A stretch of DNA of 64,000 nt from Cohnella fermenti (GTDB lineage Bacteria > Bacillota > Bacilli > Paenibacillales > Paenibacillaceae): NCBI RefSeq assembly GCF_004801405.1, contig NZ_SSOB01000031.1, forward strand, positions 1-64,000. The letters run 5' to 3'. Below the pieces are notes generated by a model that was not told the origin of the DNA, did not search any database, and saw only the letters and a list, made by a program, of their open reading frames with translations. The position numbers and the translations under genes were made by a program. This document shows positions 49,203 to 57,230 of the stretch, in pieces. How positions within the stretch are numbered: position 1 is the stretch's first letter; each line of letters begins with the position of its first letter.

Positions 49203-50381
49203 ATGCAAAATGAGCGTCCACCATTGTACGTTCAAATCCAGCAATATTTTAAAAACCTGATTCACCGTCAGGAATTGAAAAGCAACGACAAGATTCCATC
49301 CGAGAAGGAATTGATGGAGCAATTCGATGTCAGCCGGATTACGGTGGCCAATGCGCTTGTGCAGTTGGCCAAGGAAGGCTGGATCTACCGGGTGCCCGGC
49401 AGAGGGAGCTTCGTGAGCGAGCGTATCGGCGAGCTGATCGGCGGACTGTCGGAGGAGCGCTTGTCCGAGACGGAGGTCGTCACGCCGGATTATCCGATGA
49501 CGGCTGCGGGAGGGCAGAGAGCCGCAGGCCGAACGATCGGACTGATTCTGCCGGAGCTTGCGGACCACTTCGCCCTTCGACTTATTGAAGGCATCAACCG
49601 CAGGCTGACGGAGAAGGATTATCGCTTGCACATCGCGCTTACATCCAATTCGATCGACAGGGAGAAGGAAGCGATCCGGAGCTTGCTCCAATTCGGCGTC
49701 CAGGGGCTGCTTATATTTCCGTGCGATGCGGAGACCTACAATGAGGAGATTCTGTCGCTGAAGGCGGTCGGATTCCCGTTCGTGCTGATCGACCGCTACC
49801 TGGCCGGTATCGACACGAATGTCGTTCGCAGCGACGGGCTGATCGGCGGCAAGCGGGCGGTGGACTACCTGTGGGAGCTCGGCCATCGGGACATTGCGAT
49901 CTGCTCGGATTCCATCCTGCCGACGATTACGGTCGAGGACCGCATTGGCGGCTATATGGAGTCGCTCAAGCACCACGAGGCGCTGATCAATCCCGCGTTG
50001 ATTCTGACGGACTTTAATGTGGATTATCAGAACGCCGACGAGACCCACCCGCTGTACCGCTTCGTCAAGAATCGTATGGCAACCGCCTATATTACGCTTA
50101 ACGGCAGGCTCGGCGTTCATATTGCTTCGATCTGCCGGAGCATCGGCCTCCGAATACCGGAGGATGTCTCGATTCTGACCTTCGACGATCCGTATTCGGG
50201 GCTTGCCGAGGACGGCTTCTACTCTCACATCTCCCAATCGGAGGCAACGATGGGGGAGAAGGCGGCATCCATATTAACGGATGTCATCGAGGAACGACAA
50301 GGCCGGGAGCGCTATGTCAAGACGGTAATGGCGCCCGAATTGGTCGTTCGCCACTCCGCCGGTCCGGTATCGGGCGCATGA
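49203..50381 (+). CDS. GntR-type DNA-binding domain fused to LacI-type sugar sensor (AraR-like)
   Basis: The protein has 392 residues, with AAGGAGC upstream of ATG 49203. Residues 1-75 are a GntR winged helix (KIPSEKELMEQFDVSRITVA; VPGRGSFVSE). The rest is a periplasmic-binding-protein-like domain of LacI type (TIGLILPELADHFALRLIEG ... VQGLLIFPCDAETYNEE ... VLIDRYLAGIDTNVVRSDG). AraR of B. subtilis has this architecture. It would bind operators until a sugar releases it. It stands directly before the importer genes at 50555-54006 and is their likely regulator, possibly through the 20-bp palindromes found at three promoters (inference). Confidence 0.9.
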   Translation: MQNERPPLYVQIQQYFKNLIHRQELKSNDKIPSEKELMEQFDVSRITVANALVQLAKEGWIYRVPGRGSFVSERIGELIGGLSEERLSETEVVTPDYPMTAAGGQRAAGRTIGLILPELADHFALRLIEGINRRLTEKDYRLHIALTSNSIDREKEAIRSLLQFGVQGLLIFPCDAETYNEEILSLKAVGFPFVLIDRYLAGIDTNVVRSDGLIGGKRAVDYLWELGHRDIAICSDSILPTITVEDRIGGYMESLKHHEALINPALILTDFNVDYQNADETHPLYRFVKNRMATAYITLNGRLGVHIASICRSIGLRIPEDVSILTFDDPYSGLAEDGFYSHISQSEATMGEKAASILTDVIEERQGRERYVKTVMAPELVVRHSAGPVSGA

Positions 50382-50385
50382 AGGA

Positions 50386-50419
50386 CATAATGGATTGAAC
50401 TCCATAATGGATTGAACTC
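50386..50419. repeat. Perfect 17-bp tandem duplication
   Basis: CATAATGGATTGAACTC occurs at 50386-50402 and again, without spacing, at 50403-50419, directly after the regulator's stop codon and before its terminator. Confidence 0.9.
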
Positions 50420-50423
50420 TCCG

Positions 50424-50448
50424 AAGGAGCTGCACATAGCGGCTCCTT
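50424..50448 (+). terminator. Terminator of the GntR/LacI gene
   Basis: AAGGAGC (50424-50430) pairs with GCTCCTT (50442-50448), followed by TTATTT. Confidence 0.8.
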
Positions 50449-50457
50449 TTATTTGAT

Positions 50458-50477
50458 ATATTTAATATATTCAATAT
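50458..50477 (-). promoter_or_regulatory. AT-rich 20-bp palindrome, shared operator candidate 1
   Basis: On the minus strand it reads ATATTGAATATATTAAATAT, a palindrome with one mismatched pair. It abuts the -35 of the importer promoter. Near-copies lie at 52464-52483 and 60191-60213. Confidence 0.6.
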
Positions 50478-50505
50478 TTACATCCAGTTTGCTTCCGTTT
50501 ATAAT
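50477..50505 (+). promoter_or_regulatory. Sigma-A promoter of the sugar importer operon
   Basis: TTTACA at 50477-50482, a spacer of 17, and TATAAT at 50500-50505. It lies 50 bases before the first permease gene. Confidence 0.8.
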
Positions 50506-50554
50506 GAAAATTGTCCGATATGATCAATTGTTATAGAGAATGGAGAGATGCGCA

Positions 50555-51535
50555 ATGCAGCGGATTACCGCTGAAGGAGTGGCGGACGATAGATCGGGAG
50601 GATCGTGGAAGCGCTTTATCAAGAGGCATAGAGACGCCCTGCTGGCTGCGGTCATTCTGACGCCGCTAATCGGATTCTGGCTGGTCGTCAACGGATTCCC
50701 GACAATGTTCGGCTTCGTGCTGGGCTTCTTCGATTGGGTTGGATTGACGGATCGACCGTCCTTCGCCGGATTGGACAACTTTATCGCCTTTTTCCAGGAT
50801 CCGCTGTACACGGGGGCGCTGTGGCGCTCCATATGGATCGGCGCGCTTGTCACCGTCGTTACGCAAGCGGCGGGCTTCGGTGCGGCGCTCCTGATGAATA
50901 TGCCGCTATTCGGCAAAGGCATCTATCGCACGATCTGGTACATTCCGGCGGTGACGTCCACCGTGGCGACCACCCAGATTTTTAACCTGCTGCTTAGTCC
51001 GAGCAATGGCATTATTAACAACATTCTGATTTCGCTTGGCAAGGAACCGATCGTCTGGCAATATTCGGTCGGCTGGAGCATCTTCTGGATTGTCGTGTAT
51101 TCGGTCTGGAAGGGAGTCGGAGCGGCATCGCTCCTCTGGTTGGCGGGATTGCAGTCGGTCGATCCGACGTTGTATGAGGCGGCAGAGGTCGATGGGGCCG
51201 GCAGGATGGCCCGATTGAGGCACGTGACGATACCGGGCCTCAAGCCGATTGCGACGTTTATCTTCATTACAAGCCTCGTCGCGGCCATTCAGATTTATGA
51301 ACAGGTTCTGTTTATTACCGACGGCGGACCGTACAGCCAGACGGAGGTTCTCGTGCTTCGGATTTATCGGGACGGGTTCTGGGACTTCAATCTGGGCATG
51401 GCTGGAGCCTCCTCGCTGATTATGGCCATTCTGGCCATGTCAATTACAATGATCTATTACCGGTGGTCGTCCAACTCCGACCGCCGCACCACGATTCCAA
51501 TCAGAGGAGGGGGAGCAAGCCGTGAGCGCAAGTGA
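50555..51535 (+). CDS. CUT1 sugar ABC transporter permease, MalF type
   Basis: The protein has 326 residues from ATG 50555, with GGAGAG 7 bases upstream; ATG 50540 overlaps that site. Six helices are seen. The ATPase-contact loop is EAAEVDGAGRMARLRHVTIP. It pairs with the 51522 product and receives sugar from the 52537 lipoprotein. The end overlaps the next gene by 14 bp, so the two are translated together. No ATPase is encoded nearby. Confidence 0.92.
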   Translation: MQRITAEGVADDRSGGSWKRFIKRHRDALLAAVILTPLIGFWLVVNGFPTMFGFVLGFFDWVGLTDRPSFAGLDNFIAFFQDPLYTGALWRSIWIGALVTVVTQAAGFGAALLMNMPLFGKGIYRTIWYIPAVTSTVATTQIFNLLLSPSNGIINNILISLGKEPIVWQYSVGWSIFWIVVYSVWKGVGAASLLWLAGLQSVDPTLYEAAEVDGAGRMARLRHVTIPGLKPIATFIFITSLVAAIQIYEQVLFITDGGPYSQTEVLVLRIYRDGFWDFNLGMAGASSLIMAILAMSITMIYYRWSSNSDRRTTIPIRGGGASRERK

Positions 51536-52445
51536 ATCCCGTTCGACGCGAACCCGAGGCGGCGCCTCGCGAATTGTCGCCCATGCCGTTCTGCTGGGCT
51601 TCGGCGCTGTTCTGCTGTATCCGCTACTATTCATGATTCTGGCCGGATTTTTTACCAGAGAGGAATTCAACCGCACGGTGCTGAGCGCGTTCCCGATTCC
51701 GGATCGACCGACGCTGGCCAACTACAAATCGCTTGTGACGGGGACGGTGACAGCCGCGGTCACGAAGTATATGGGGAACACCATTCTGCGTACGGTCTAC
51801 TCTACCCTGTTTGCGGTGTTGACCTCGTTCCTTGCCGGCTTTGTCTTCTCCCGGTTGAAGTTCAAGGGCAGAGGGGCGTTGTTTCTCGTTCTGTTGGCGA
51901 CGCAGACCATTCCTCTGACCATAGCGATTATCCCGACCTATTTGGAATTCGCCCGTTTCCCTTGGGCCGGCGGGAATGACATCTTTGTCGGCGGCACGGG
52001 AATTCTGAATACGTGGTGGGTCTATCTCATTGGCGGTCCGGCGATGAACATCATGGGGATGTTCCTTGTCAAGCAATCGCTTGAGAAGGTCCCAATCGAG
52101 CTGGACGAGGCGGCCAAGATGGATGGAGCGGGGACGCTCCGTCTCATGTTCCAGATACTGTTCCCGCTTCAGCTCCCCGTTGTCGCTTATATTGCCATTA
52201 CAACGGCGTTGGGAACCTGGAATGACTTCATAACACCATTCTTCTATACGAGCAGCGATGACCTCCTGACGCTTCCCGGAGCGATTGCTCGTCTCTCTTC
52301 CATCAGTTCGGGAGCCGGAGGTACGATCAATTATCCTCTCATTATTACACTCGGTCTGGGCAATACCATTCCCGCTGTGCTGATTTTCTTTTTCTTCCAG
52401 CGATATATTGTTCAAGGACTCGCTAATTCCGGAGTTAAAGGGTAA
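51522..52445 (+). CDS. CUT1 sugar ABC transporter permease, MalG type
   Basis: The protein has 307 residues. The GTG start at 51522 is preceded by GAGGAGGGGGAG. Six helices are seen. The ATPase-contact loop is DEAAKMDGAGTLRLMFQILF, and the end is RYIVQGLANSGVKG as in MalG-type permeases. It forms the translocation pore with the 50555 product. A second AT-rich palindrome lies between this gene and the next, so the lipoprotein may also be made from its own promoter. Confidence 0.92.
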   Translation: MSASESRSTRTRGGASRIVAHAVLLGFGAVLLYPLLFMILAGFFTREEFNRTVLSAFPIPDRPTLANYKSLVTGTVTAAVTKYMGNTILRTVYSTLFAVLTSFLAGFVFSRLKFKGRGALFLVLLATQTIPLTIAIIPTYLEFARFPWAGGNDIFVGGTGILNTWWVYLIGGPAMNIMGMFLVKQSLEKVPIELDEAAKMDGAGTLRLMFQILFPLQLPVVAYIAITTALGTWNDFITPFFYTSSDDLLTLPGAIARLSSISSGAGGTINYPLIITLGLGNTIPAVLIFFFFQRYIVQGLANSGVKG

Positions 52446-52463
52446 ACAAAATTTGCATAAAAC

Positions 52464-52483
52464 ATATTGAATATAATAAATAT
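52464..52483 (+). promoter_or_regulatory. Shared operator candidate 2
   Basis: ATATTGAATATAATAAATAT differs from candidate 1 in one of 20 positions. It lies 53 bases before the lipoprotein start, in an AT-rich leader. Confidence 0.6.
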
Positions 52484-52536
52484 GTGTGATATGTTTTAAA
52501 CGTAAGTCGCTACTTAATTCAAGGAGGGTCTATAGG

Positions 52537-54006
52537 ATGAAAAGCAAAAAGGGTTGGTTGGCTATCAGTGCGTTGACGATGGCGGTTGGATTATCTGCAT
52601 GCGGCGGCAACGGGAACAACGGCAACACGGCGAGTCCGAGCGCTTCGGCATCCGGCAGTGAATCGGCATCCGCATCCGCGTCGTCCAGTGCGGCGCAGCC
52701 GGTAGAGATCAAGGTGTTGACGGAGGGGTCCGTGAATGTCGGCACGGGAGTGCTGAACGACAGTCTGCTCGCTACCAAGAAGAAAGCGCTTGTCGCGGAT
52801 GAGACGATCAGCCCGAGAGTGCAGGAATCTGACTTCAATTATGTCAAGGGCCAATCGTATAATTCCAATCTGTACGCTTATTATTATCAGCAGATTATTA
52901 AGGACAAGCTGGCGGAGAAGAACATTACGGTCAACATGGAAGATTGGGGTTGGGGCGAGACTCTCACCCAGAAGGAGACGGCTGGCTTCCTGGCCGGCAA
53001 TATTCCGGACGTAATTGTCGGCGAGACGCAGATGCCGGGCTTCGCGATGCAAGGGCTGTTGGAGCCGTTCCCGGATGATATGGCGGATGAGATTCGCGAG
53101 AATATCGCTCCTGCCGCTTGGAAGCCGATGGAGGTCGACGGCAAGATTTACGGCTTCGCAGCACAACCGGGAGTAAGCAGTCTGTTCTGGAACAAAGGTC
53201 TGGTCAAGCAAGCCGGAATCGATCCGGATAAAGCCCCCGAGTCTTGGGATGAGCTTCTCTCCAACATCAACAAAGTAACAGAAGCGGGCAATGGCAAGTT
53301 CTATGGAGGCGGTGTATACGCCGGTCCGAACGCGGGCGGTTATCTGCGCTACGGCCCGTTGCTCGTTATCAATAACGGCGGATTCATCGATGCCGATGGC
53401 AATCCGGCGTTCAACAGCGACGCCAACGTGAAGACGGTCGAATACCTGCGCAGCTTGTATGCCAATCACCCGGCAGGATTGATGGTCAACACCGAAGAAG
53501 GCCCGTACTTCGATGCCTTCAAGAAGCAACAAACCGCCTATATCATCGATGGACCTTGGCGGGCTTCCGAGAGTACGGCACTCGGGATCGACTACGGAAT
53601 GGCTCCGATTCCGTTGTCCGAGGGCGGTCAGGCCGGCAATATCACGATCGGCGCCGCCTTCAATGCAGTGCCGAAGAATGCGAAGAACAAGGAAGCTGCA
53701 TTCGAGTACATTCGCACGTTGTACAGCGACGAGATTCAGAATCTGGTCGCGGACGGAGATCTTCGTTCGCCGGTCAAGAAGTCGGTTGCCGAGACGGCGG
53801 AATATCAGGCTGCGCATCCGGCCATGTATTTGCACTATCAGGCGATGAGCGGCAACGTTCAAGGCTTGCCGACCTTCAAGAAGAACGATTCTCAGGTATG
53901 GCAGTTGTTCGGAGATGCGGTTACCAAGGCGGTCATGTCGAACAAGGACATCAAGGCCACTCTCGACGAGGCGCAGGAGAAGGCGGAGGCTGCAATCGCC
54001 AAGTAA
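52537..54006 (+). CDS. Sugar ABC transporter substrate-binding lipoprotein
   Basis: The protein has 489 residues from ATG 52537, with AAGGAGGG upstream. A lipobox (VGLSAC, lipidated Cys22) is followed by a long Ser/Ala linker. The family-1 extracellular solute-binding fold follows (VIVGETQMPGFAMQGLLEPF; AYIIDGPWRASESTALGIDY). It binds the sugar delivered to the two permeases just upstream. The mannosidase gene downstream suggests a mannose-containing oligosaccharide, but this is inference. Confidence 0.92.
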   Translation: MKSKKGWLAISALTMAVGLSACGGNGNNGNTASPSASASGSESASASASSSAAQPVEIKVLTEGSVNVGTGVLNDSLLATKKKALVADETISPRVQESDFNYVKGQSYNSNLYAYYYQQIIKDKLAEKNITVNMEDWGWGETLTQKETAGFLAGNIPDVIVGETQMPGFAMQGLLEPFPDDMADEIRENIAPAAWKPMEVDGKIYGFAAQPGVSSLFWNKGLVKQAGIDPDKAPESWDELLSNINKVTEAGNGKFYGGGVYAGPNAGGYLRYGPLLVINNGGFIDADGNPAFNSDANVKTVEYLRSLYANHPAGLMVNTEEGPYFDAFKKQQTAYIIDGPWRASESTALGIDYGMAPIPLSEGGQAGNITIGAAFNAVPKNAKNKEAAFEYIRTLYSDEIQNLVADGDLRSPVKKSVAETAEYQAAHPAMYLHYQAMSGNVQGLPTFKKNDSQVWQLFGDAVTKAVMSNKDIKATLDEAQEKAEAAIAK

Positions 54007-54131
54007 TGCAGCAATAAAATAAAACATAAGGAAATCGTATCGTAACGCAATAGAATACGGATCAACGGGCGAGAGTGCGACGATGTCGCGCTCTCCCTTC
54101 GTTCCCGTCAAGATCAAAGGGGAGAGCTATC

Positions 54132-57100
54132 ATGCCGCAAGAGACCGTGCCAGTCATGCTGGAGAGAATCAAACACACGAAGGAACGATTAAACGAACGA
54201 ATCTATCGCTCTCTCGCTCCGCTTGCAGTGGAAGCATGGGTGACGAGAGAGCCGGTGTCTTTCGCGGAACGCGAATCGGGCAGTTACCGGGAGCTGACGC
54301 CCGGCGATCGCTGGGGTGAGCTGTGGGAATGCGCGTGGTTCCGCTTCAGAGGCATCGTTCCCATGGAGGCTCAAGGCTGCAAGATTGTGCTCTTGATCGA
54401 TGTGAACGGCGAGCTCTGTCTTGTCGACGAGACAGGCACCCCGCGGCAAGGGCTTACGAACGTGAACTCGGAATTCGCGCTGGAGCTGGGGAAGCCTGGC
54501 AAGCGGGTCGTAGAGGTGGCTGCTGCCTGTTGCGGCGGCGAAGCAATCGATCTGTGGGCGGATGCAGGCTGCAACGACCTGTTCGGCCATTACCGCAGCG
54601 GCACCTTGAAGGAGGCGGACATCGCGGTGTGCGATGAGGCGATTCGCAGCCTTTACTATGATTTCGAAGTGTTGCTGGAGCTGGCCGAGCAGGTTCCGGA
54701 ACGAAGCTCGCGACGGGCGCGGCTGGTGCGCAAGCTGTATGAAGCGACTCTGGCGCTGGCCGATCCGACGGCGGAAGCGGCAGGGCGTGCGGCGGCGCTG
54801 CTTGCCCCGGAACTGCGCCGGCGGGGCGGGGATGCGGAGCTGCAGGTCAGCGCGATCGGGCATGCCCATATCGATCTGGCCTGGTTGTGGCCGATTCGCG
54901 AGACGATTCGCAAGGGGGCGCGCACCTTCTCGACCGTGCTGCGCAATATGGAGAAGTATCCGGAGTATGTATTCGGCGCCAGTCAGCCCCAATTGTATCA
55001 GTGGATGAAGGAGCACTATCCCGGCCTGTACGACCGAATCAAGGAACGCGTAGAGGAAGGGCGCTGGGAGGTTCAAGGGGCCATGTGGGTCGAGCCGGAC
55101 GTGAATATATCCGGCGGCGAAGCGCTTGTCCGTCAGATCCTGTATGGCAAGCGCTTCTTCCTTCAGGAGTTCGGCGTGGAGCCGGAGACGCTCTGGCTGC
55201 CGGATGTATTCGGTTATACGGGCAGTCTGCCGCAGCTTCTCGTCTCCTCCGGCGTTCGATACATGATGACGCAGAAGCTGTCGTGGAGCGTGTACAATCA
55301 GCATCCGCACCACAGCTTTATCTGGGAAGGAATCGACGGAACCGGCATCTTGACGCATCTTCCTCCCGAAGATACGTATAACGGTCCGGCCGCTCCCCGC
55401 TCGCTCGCCAAGATAGAGCGGGATTATCTGGACAAGGGCGTATCCGGACATGCGCTTATGCTGTTCGGAATCGGCGACGGCGGCGGCGGTCCGGGAGAAG
55501 AGCATCTGGAGAGATTGTCCAGGCTAAACAATCTGTCCGGCTTGCCTCCGGCAAAGCAAGAGACGTCGCTGGCCTTCTTCCGGAAGCTGGAGAAGGAGGC
55601 GCCGCTCCTTGAGCGGTATCGCGGTGAGCTGTATCTGGAGAAGCATCAGGGGACGCTGACGACGCAGGCGCGGAGCAAGCGCTATAATCGGCTGATGGAG
55701 CTGGCGCTCCGGGAGACGGAATTCGCGGCGTCGCTGGCGCTTGCGCATGGCGGAGGCGGCTATCCGGGCGAGGAACTGGAGCGGATCTGGAAGGAGGTGC
55801 TGCTGTATCAGTTCCACGACATTGTTCCCGGTTCCTCTATCGGGCGAGTCTACGACGAATCGCTTGAGCGGTACGAGGCTCTGTACAAGGAGACGCTCGG
55901 GCTGCAGCGAGAGGCGTACGGGAGACTGGCCGCGCTTCTGGGCGCGAACGGCGAGCCTGTCCTCTTCAATTCGCTGCCGTGGGAACGGGAGGGATGGATC
56001 GAGTCCGGAGGAGAGTGGCTGGCGGTGCGAGCTCCGTCGATGGGAGCCGTTCGCCTGGCTGACGCTTCTCGCAAGCTGCCGTCCGAGTCCGTGCCGGTCT
56101 GCGCCGACGGCGTGCTGGAGAATGATCGGCTTCGAGTCCGGTTCGCGGCCGACGGCAGCTTGTCATCGGTGTTCGATAAGGCGGCCGGACGCGAATCGCT
56201 GGCGGCGGGAGGGCGCGGCAATGCTCTCGCTGTCTTCCATGATTCGGGAGATGCCTGGGACTTCCCGAGAGATTACCGCCAGATGCCGGCAGGGGAGATC
56301 AAGCTGGAGCAGGCGGAGTTCCGCGTAGAAGGTCACCGCGCTGTCTCAAGACAAGTATACAGGTACAAAGACTCCGAGATCCGTCAAATCGTCAGTCTGG
56401 CTGCGGGAGAAGACATGGTCGTCTTCGAGACGGAGGTCGACTGGCGAGAGTCGGGCAAGATGCTGAGAACGTCCTTCGATACCTCGGTCAGGGCCGATAT
56501 GGCAAGCTGCGAGATTCAATTCGGCTATCTGCGTCGTCCGACAAGCCGCAATACGCTGCTCGAGTTCGCCAGGGACGAGGTGTGCGCCCAACGCTACATC
56601 GACCTGTCCGAGACGGAATTCGGCGTCGCCCTTCTTAACGATTGCAAGTACGGACATCGCGCGGAGGGCGGCACGCTCGATCTGAACCTGCTGCGGAGCC
56701 CGTCCTATCCCGATCCGAACGCCGATCGGGCAGAACATCGGTTCAAGTATGCGTTGATGCCGCACAAGGGCGATCATGTCCGGGCGAATGTCGTTCGCCG
56801 CGGCTATGAATTCAATATTCCGCTGGTCGCTCTGCACGATACTCCGGCTTCCCTGCCTGGCGCAACGAACGCCGCTGGCTCCCGGTCCTGGCTGTCGATC
56901 GACAGTCCTTCTCTGATTATCGATTCGGTCAAGAAGGCGGAAGACGGCGACGAGCTTGTTCTTCGCATCTACGAGAGCGCAGGAAGCCCGGTTGCCCGCG
57001 CTCGGCTGAGTATCGGATTTCCGTGCGCGGACGCGTGGGCGTCCACAATCATGGAGGAGCGGGGCGAGGCACTGTCGATAGCGGATGGTTGTGTGGAATT

Positions 57101-57149
57101 GGAATTCCGTCCTTTTGAAGTGAAGACGATAGCTCTTCGTTGTCGGTGA
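54132..57149 (+). CDS. Alpha-mannosidase, GH38 family
   Basis: The protein has 1005 residues from ATG 54132, with AAAGGGGAGAG upstream; the frame extends upstream without a site. The N-terminal beta domain is followed by the catalytic domain. Its zinc-binding motif is GHAHIDLAWLWPIRET, then WVEPDVNISGGEALVRQ, and the nucleophile aspartate is in LWLPDVFGYTGSLPQ. Then come the three-helix bundle and large beta domains. No signal peptide, so it acts on imported mannosides in the cytoplasm. It is probably co-transcribed with the importer, 125 bases after the lipoprotein. Confidence 0.92.
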   Translation: MPQETVPVMLERIKHTKERLNERIYRSLAPLAVEAWVTREPVSFAERESGSYRELTPGDRWGELWECAWFRFRGIVPMEAQGCKIVLLIDVNGELCLVDETGTPRQGLTNVNSEFALELGKPGKRVVEVAAACCGGEAIDLWADAGCNDLFGHYRSGTLKEADIAVCDEAIRSLYYDFEVLLELAEQVPERSSRRARLVRKLYEATLALADPTAEAAGRAAALLAPELRRRGGDAELQVSAIGHAHIDLAWLWPIRETIRKGARTFSTVLRNMEKYPEYVFGASQPQLYQWMKEHYPGLYDRIKERVEEGRWEVQGAMWVEPDVNISGGEALVRQILYGKRFFLQEFGVEPETLWLPDVFGYTGSLPQLLVSSGVRYMMTQKLSWSVYNQHPHHSFIWEGIDGTGILTHLPPEDTYNGPAAPRSLAKIERDYLDKGVSGHALMLFGIGDGGGGPGEEHLERLSRLNNLSGLPPAKQETSLAFFRKLEKEAPLLERYRGELYLEKHQGTLTTQARSKRYNRLMELALRETEFAASLALAHGGGGYPGEELERIWKEVLLYQFHDIVPGSSIGRVYDESLERYEALYKETLGLQREAYGRLAALLGANGEPVLFNSLPWEREGWIESGGEWLAVRAPSMGAVRLADASRKLPSESVPVCADGVLENDRLRVRFAADGSLSSVFDKAAGRESLAAGGRGNALAVFHDSGDAWDFPRDYRQMPAGEIKLEQAEFRVEGHRAVSRQVYRYKDSEIRQIVSLAAGEDMVVFETEVDWRESGKMLRTSFDTSVRADMASCEIQFGYLRRPTSRNTLLEFARDEVCAQRYIDLSETEFGVALLNDCKYGHRAEGGTLDLNLLRSPSYPDPNADRAEHRFKYALMPHKGDHVRANVVRRGYEFNIPLVALHDTPASLPGATNAAGSRSWLSIDSPSLIIDSVKKAEDGDELVLRIYESAGSPVARARLSIGFPCADAWASTIMEERGEALSIADGCVELEFRPFEVKTIALRCR

Positions 57150-57175
57150 GGATTAGGATGGAGGTCTTGTACGGA

Positions 57176-57205
57176 AGAGGCTGTCTCGATTGGGAGACAG
57201 CCTCT
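57176..57205. terminator. Terminator between convergent genes
   Basis: AGAGGCTGTCTC (57176-57187) pairs perfectly with GAGACAGCCTCT (57194-57205), loop 6. TTCG follows on the right and CTTCC on the other strand. It can serve both the mannosidase gene and the leftward gene ending at 57231. Confidence 0.8.
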
Positions 57206-57230
57206 CTTCGCGTACGGCGTGGTTCTTGCT

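Noticed and set aside
52591..55505. Long leftward frames opposite the sugar-binding protein and mannosidase genes
   Set aside because: They are antisense shadows of strongly supported genes, without ribosome-binding sites or domains.
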